From Actinacidiphila alni (lineage in GTDB: Bacteria; Actinomycetota; Actinomycetes; Streptomycetales; Streptomycetaceae), in contig NZ_FONG01000008.1 of NCBI RefSeq assembly GCF_900112845.1, positions 306,872-370,871 of the forward strand: a stretch of DNA of 64,000 nt, given 5' to 3'. This document shows, one piece after another, positions 61,101-64,000 of the stretch (positions are counted from its first letter, which is position 1; each line of letters starts with the position of its first letter). Under the pieces are notes generated by a model, which had not been told where the DNA came from, made no database searches, and saw nothing but the letters and a program-made list of their open reading frames with translations. Position numbers and translations under genes: made by a program.

Positions 61101-62702
61101 CACAGCCCGTGGCTGCCCGCGCTGCCGGACACCCTGCAACTGGACGAGCTGCCGACGCCGGTGGCCGCGGGGGCGCTGCCGCCCGCCGCGTACGGCATCG
61201 AGGACCTGCCCGCGCTCCAGGCCCGGCGCCCGGTCGCCATCGACTTCCACACCTTCGGCCACCTGCTGGCGGCCGGTGCGCCGCGGTCCGGCCGTTCGCA
61301 GCTGCTGCGGACGATCGCGGGCTCACTGGCCCGGACGCACTCCACCGCGGATCTGCACCTGTACGGCATCGACTGCGGCAACGGCGCGCTGAACGCGCTG
61401 ACGAAGCTCCCGCACTGTGGCGCGGTCGTGGGCCGTTCGCAGACCGAGCGGGCGGTCCGCCTGATCGGCCGCCTGAAGGCGGAGATGACGCGCCGTCAGG
61501 AGCTGCTGGCGGCGGACGGTTTCGCGGACATCGGCGAGCAGCGCTCGGCGGCGGCCACCGAGGAGGAGCGGCTGCCGCACATCGTGATCCTGCTGGACCG
61601 CTGGGAGGGCTGGACGCCCTCGCTCGGCGAGCTGGACCACGGGGCGCTCAGCGACGACCTGTTCGCCTTCCTCCGGGAAGGCGCCTCGGTCGGTATCCAT
61701 CTGATCATCACCGGTGACCGCACCCTGATGGCCGGCCGGATCTCCACCCTCACCGAGGACAAGATCGCCTTCCGGCTCGCGGACCGTTCCGACTTCTCGC
61801 TGATCTCCGTCAATCCGCGCAAGGTGCCCGAGGAGATCCAGCCGGGCCGCGCGTACCGCTCGGAGTCCGGTATCGAGACGCAGGTCGCGCTGCTCGACGG
61901 GGACGCCACCGGTCAGGGCCAGGCGGCGGCGATCGCGGCGATCGGCGCCGCGGCCACCGAGCGGGACGCGCACCTGCCGCGGAGCCGGCGCCCGTTCCGG
62001 GTGGACGTGCTGCCGTCGCGGCTGTCCTTCGCCGACGCGTGGGAGATGCGCGACACCGACGCGGCCCGCAATCCGCTGTGGGCGCTGGTCGGCGTCGGCG
62101 GTGACGAACTCACCGGCTACGGTCCGAATCTCTCCGACGGCCTGCCCGCGTTCGTCATCGGCGGCCCGGGCAAGTCCGGCCGCTCGACGCTGCTGCTCAC
62201 CCTCGCCCGCAGCTACCAGCAGCAGGGCGTGAAGCTGGTCGTCGCGGCGCCGCGCCCGTCGCCGCTGCGTGAACTGGCGGGCGCCGAAGGGGTGCTGCGG
62301 GTCTTCACCGACAGCGACATACCCGCGGACGACCTGGGCAAGGCGCTGGAGGAGACCGAGGGCGCGCCCGTGGTCGTCGTCATCGACGACGCGGAGTTGC
62401 TGCGTGACTGCGACGCCAAGGACGTCCTGAAGGAGATCATCGCCCGCGGCTCCGACCAGGGCAGGGCCGTGGTCCTCGCGGGCGGCGAGGAGGACATCTG
62501 CTCCGGTTTCTCCGGCTGGCAGGTCGACGCGAAGAAGGCCCGCCGCGGTGTGCTGCTCTCCCCGCAGCAGACGATGAGCGGCGAGCTGATCGGCACCCGG
62601 CTGAGCCGCAGCAGTGTGGGCGGCCAGGTCACGCCGGGCCGGGCGCTGCTCCACCTCGGCGACGGCGAGCCGCTGACGGTGACGGTGCCGCTGACCGCCT
62701 GA
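58158..62702 (+). CDS. EssC/EccC-type FtsK/SpoIIIE secretion ATPase
   Basis: 1514 residues. N-terminus: a ubiquitin-like or FHA-type region (~1-190, GIGRVEIGRGASARIRIDDS). Two membrane segments (~231-275, WLMAVMPLLMAVMMAFMMHR). Then three ATPase domains. Domain 1 has an intact Walker A GTTGSGKSE (~706-714) and Walker B LLIVIDEF (~811). Domain 2 has GAPRSGRSQ (~1038) and domain 3 has GGPGKSGRST (~1334), both with Arg at the Walker Lys. This FHA-membrane-triple-ATPase layout resembles EssC of Firmicutes (T7SSb) more than mycobacterial EccC. S. coelicolor has a comparable gene (SCO4508) in my memory. GTG 58158; divergent from the Tad operon. Confidence 0.9.
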   Translation: MRLSLTVVDPLGGDRADVVVETEAESTVADLARELGQKVGGGGAEIISIAGGPSRAPGAPAVYVDGYAVDPGWSVAQSPLREGAVVSLYDPAGCLPGEPAGVVELRVAGGPDAGAVHRLGIGRVEIGRGASARIRIDDSELAERAAVLTVGMGGTCQVTVGNDTKEWPLGDQLAIGNSLLELGPYIPPNAALHPGEDGATYDYNRPPRLSPPERTTLFRLPSPPKEPAGRPLPWLMAVMPLLMAVMMAFMMHRMMYLFMAVASPMVMVGNYFMDKKNGRKSYAKTLTEYRERKGRIEDDANNALDLERKDRAAASPDPATVLNTATGPRTRLWERRRGDADHLLIRVGTAKLPSEVVLDDPEQEEHRRKVTWEIDDAPVAVELRRLGVIGFAAPGDGARAMGRWALAQAAALSSPMDVQFYVLTEQSGQESWDWVRWLPHARPTDGQDTSALLGTDAETVAARIAELTAILDGRQKAKQKAGSASNHAGFFKDPDIVVVFDGSRRMRSLPGVVQLLREGPGVGMFAICLDSEERFLPGECQAVVIAEFEAPAADAHVASVPETAAASAAGPRQGGFPSVNAWYAGSQQTQAVAAEPAAGAFRLRVEQAGVARIRKVRPDLVSPAWCSRLARCLSPIRDISGDTEDSAIPSASRLLDVLEIEPPTADAIAARWRLSPISTQAVVGESYDGPFAIDIRKDGPHGLIAGTTGSGKSELLQTIVASLAVANTPEAMTFVLVDYKGGSAFKDCVQLPHTVGMVTDLDAHLVERALESLGAELKRREHILAEAGAKDIEDYTDLMRRQPELKPMPRLLIVIDEFASMVRELPDFVTGLVNIAQRGRSLGIHLILATQRPSGVVSPEIRANTNLRIALRVTDGSESSDVIDAPDAGNISKSTPGRAYVRLGATSLVPFQSGRVGGRRPGAVENVTVAPWVGVVDWSQLGRSAPRRPAGAKSEDDEITDLKVLVEAICEANERMSIPPQHSPWLPALPDTLQLDELPTPVAAGALPPAAYGIEDLPALQARRPVAIDFHTFGHLLAAGAPRSGRSQLLRTIAGSLARTHSTADLHLYGIDCGNGALNALTKLPHCGAVVGRSQTERAVRLIGRLKAEMTRRQELLAADGFADIGEQRSAAATEEERLPHIVILLDRWEGWTPSLGELDHGALSDDLFAFLREGASVGIHLIITGDRTLMAGRISTLTEDKIAFRLADRSDFSLISVNPRKVPEEIQPGRAYRSESGIETQVALLDGDATGQGQAAAIAAIGAAATERDAHLPRSRRPFRVDVLPSRLSFADAWEMRDTDAARNPLWALVGVGGDELTGYGPNLSDGLPAFVIGGPGKSGRSTLLLTLARSYQQQGVKLVVAAPRPSPLRELAGAEGVLRVFTDSDIPADDLGKALEETEGAPVVVVIDDAELLRDCDAKDVLKEIIARGSDQGRAVVLAGGEEDICSGFSGWQVDAKKARRGVLLSPQQTMSGELIGTRLSRSSVGGQVTPGRALLHLGDGEPLTVTVPLTA

Positions 62703-62710
62703 GGCGCGCG

Positions 62711-62736
62711 TGCCGCTGCCGGGTCCGGCGGCGGCA
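62711..62736. terminator. Hairpin between the convergent EssC-like and lipoprotein genes
   Basis: TGCCGCTGCCGG and CCGGCGGCGGCA form a 12-base inverted repeat with one mismatch around two central bases; the working loop would be larger. It sits 8 nt after the EssC-like stop and 28 nt from the lipoprotein stop, so it may terminate both transcripts. Confidence 0.5.
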
Positions 62737-62764
62737 CCGCCCTCGGCGGGCTGCCCCACCGGGG

Positions 62765-63262
62765 TCAGGTGCTGGGCAGGCCCGTACGGGAGAAGGTGTC
62801 GGTCGGGCCGCCGGTCCACCGCACGGTGAGCGTCTTGCCGTCACCGGCCAGTACGCCGTGGCCGGAGGTGCGTTCCTTGTCGCCGTCCATGCAGGTCAGG
62901 ATCAGGCCGACGCCGTCCTTGTCGGTGTACGTGCCGGCGCACAGATGCGTACTGGTCAGTCCGGCCTGGCCCTTGCCGAGGACGAGTTGGACCTTGGCGG
63001 CGCCCTCGGTGGCGAGCCAGACTCCCTCGACGCCCTCGGTCGGGGCGCCGGTGCTGCCGGGGGACGCGGTCGTGCTGCCCGACGCGGTCGGGGCGGTCGA
63101 GGCGCTGGAGGCGGCGCTCGGGCCGCCGGACGCCGACGCGCCGGTCGTCGGGGGCGCCTTCTTGCCCTCGCCGTCACCGCCGCCGCTGCATCCGCTCAGT
63201 GTCAGCGCGCCGACCACCGCCACCGTGGCGATACCCGCTGCCGTTGACGTACGACGAAACAC
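62765..63262 (-). CDS. Small lipoprotein
   Basis: 165 residues. Signal peptide with lipobox LSGC, then a Ser/Ala/Thr/Pro-rich linker to about residue 80, and a small beta domain (GVWLATEGAAKVQLVLGKGQ, LILTCMDGDKERTSGHGVLA) with two Cys. Probably tethered outside the membrane. No family known to me. It lies between the EssC-like gene and the third effector module, convergent with the former. Confidence 0.72.
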   Translation of the reverse strand: MFRRTSTAAGIATVAVVGALTLSGCSGGGDGEGKKAPPTTGASASGGPSAASSASTAPTASGSTTASPGSTGAPTEGVEGVWLATEGAAKVQLVLGKGQAGLTSTHLCAGTYTDKDGVGLILTCMDGDKERTSGHGVLAGDGKTLTVRWTGGPTDTFSRTGLPST

Positions 63263-63376
63263 CTGAACTCCCCCATGTCGCGATCCGGACCCGGCGTCGG
63301 CAAGCTACCAGCAGGTCCCCGGCGAGTGCGTGGGCAAATCGGCACCCACACGCGACTGCCACAGGACCGTGACCGA

Positions 63377-63411
63377 CGGACCATGGACGGTCCGCACATG
63401 GCCAATAGAGT
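63377..63411 (+). promoter_or_regulatory. Promoter area with palindrome before module 3
   Basis: CGGACC-ATGGAC-GGTCCG (63377-63394) is a perfect 6-bp inverted repeat with a 6-base spacer. TAGAGT at 63406-63411 is the best -10-like hexamer on the plus strand, about 67 nt before the WXG100-like start at 63478. Possible operator plus promoter; not proven. Confidence 0.35.
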
Positions 63412-63477
63412 AGGGGGTCTGAGATCCGCGGCAGGCCCGCGATATCTCACGTATTGCCGAGAAAGGGTTGATTTTCC

Positions 63478-63789
63478 ATGGGGGACCTCCAGATCAATGG
63501 CACGGTGATGGGCGACTTGCGAAAGACGTTCTCCACCATCGCGGACCGAATGGACACCGTGAGCCGGGCGATGGGCAATGCCAACGGCGAGTCCGTGGGC
63601 GCCCCCAAGCTCATAGACGACGTCCACGACTTCGCCGACGACTGGCACTACGGCATCAAGCAGATAGGCCAGCACGCCGACACCGCCGTGCACATGATCG
63701 ACCAGATCGGCAAGACGTTCGACGACGCCGACCTGCAGCTCGCCAACTCGCTCAAGACGGGCGGCAAGACCGACGGCGGGAAGTGCTAG
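63478..63789 (+). CDS. WXG100-like small helical protein (module 3)
   Basis: 103 residues. Starts MGDLQI, contains FADDWHYGIKQIGQ with Trp56 at the hairpin turn, matching the family seen in modules 1 and 2. It is nearest to the EssC-like gene (776 nt from its end, same strand), so it may be the principal partner of that motor. ATG with GAAAGGG upstream. The next gene starts 2 nt after its stop. Confidence 0.78.
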   Translation: MGDLQINGTVMGDLRKTFSTIADRMDTVSRAMGNANGESVGAPKLIDDVHDFADDWHYGIKQIGQHADTAVHMIDQIGKTFDDADLQLANSLKTGGKTDGGKC

Positions 63790-63791
63790 GC

Positions 63792-64000
63792 ATGACACGC
63801 AGCTTTCCGCACCTCGGCTTCGACCCCACGCCCGGTGATGTCGAGCGGACCCGTTCGCTGGCCCGGCAGATCGGTGATGTGCACACCGAGTTGAGCACCA
63901 CCGTCTCCGAGCTGGACCGGCTGGACTGCGGCTACTGGAAGGGCGAGGCCGCCAAAGCCTTCATCTCCCACATCGACAGCGACGTCACCCCGCTGATCAA
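63792..64000 (+). CDS. T7SS-signal effector-like protein, N-terminus only (module 3)
   Basis: The window ends after 69 codons. The reading frame has FDPTPGDVERTRSLARQIGD and LDCGYWKGEAAKAFISHIDS, the T7SS-signal pattern with a WxG turn, matching the N-terminus of the module 2 effector (DPTPGDPEAIRAEV). The rest lies outside the window, so the C-terminal domain and any immunity or accessory genes cannot be seen. Confidence 0.75.
   Translation, partial: MTRSFPHLGFDPTPGDVERTRSLARQIGDVHTELSTTVSELDRLDCGYWKGEAAKAFISHIDSDVTPLI

Overview
High-GC actinobacterial chromosome, almost certainly Streptomyces or a close streptomycete. The evidence is strong G/C at third codon positions, GTG and TTG starts, and a gene order around 2.9-31 kb (FO synthase, afsR, afsS, afsK, a TetR regulator, purU, an SCO4402-type protein) that matches what I remember of the S. 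coelicolor SCO44xx region. I see no tRNA, rRNA, CRISPR array or insertion sequence.

Layout. 1-2.7 kb (minus): the start of an ADP-ribosylglycohydrolase, then a type VII secretion (T7SS)-like effector module with two accessory proteins, a broken effector and a WXG100-like partner. 2.9-8.1 kb: F420 biosynthesis (fbiC), an F420-type oxidoreductase and a Tat-exported PHP hydrolase. 8.2-12.8 kb: small metabolic genes, an RsbW-like/XRE/DUF397 regulatory triad, and an acyl-AMP-ligase fragment. 13.5-20.4 kb: the afsR-afsS-afsK antibiotic regulatory cluster, with an unusual G-run array and a strong hairpin after afsS. 21-32.5 kb: TetR, flavin monooxygenase, MFS/GlxA pair, RsbW-like and STAS proteins, ECF sigma with zinc-finger anti-sigma, purU, and a solute-binding lipoprotein. 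32.5-42.8 kb: serine hydrolase, a Pro/Gln-rich membrane protein, a TPR regulator, a primase-like protein, an ABC exporter, and an MFS gene divergent from a CGNR regulator.

42.8-46 kb (minus): a second, intact effector module with the same gene order as the first, plus an extra four-helix membrane protein. Base composition drops around the effector C-terminus and this extra gene, as expected for a polymorphic toxin tip with its immunity gene. 46-57.7 kb (minus): a secreted protein, a lipoprotein, a LysM-BTAD membrane protein and a complete Tad (Flp) pilus set: TadG/TadE-like proteins, pilin, TadC, TadB, TadA, TadZ and CpaB. 58.2-62.7 kb (plus), divergent from the Tad set: a 1514-residue EssC-like FtsK/SpoIIIE ATPase with FHA-like N-terminus, membrane segments and three P-loop domains. 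The divergent promoter region holds two perfect inverted DnaA-box sequences. 63.5-64 kb: a third effector module begins and runs off the window.

How it fits together. The most notable system is the T7SS-like set: one EssC-type motor and three WXG100-like/T7SS-signal modules, two of which also carry the same pair of accessory proteins. None of the other usual T7SS membrane components (EccB, EccD, EccE, MycP, EsaA, EssA, EssB) is in the window. The link between motor, modules and Tad pilus is inferred from content and proximity and is not proven by the sequence.
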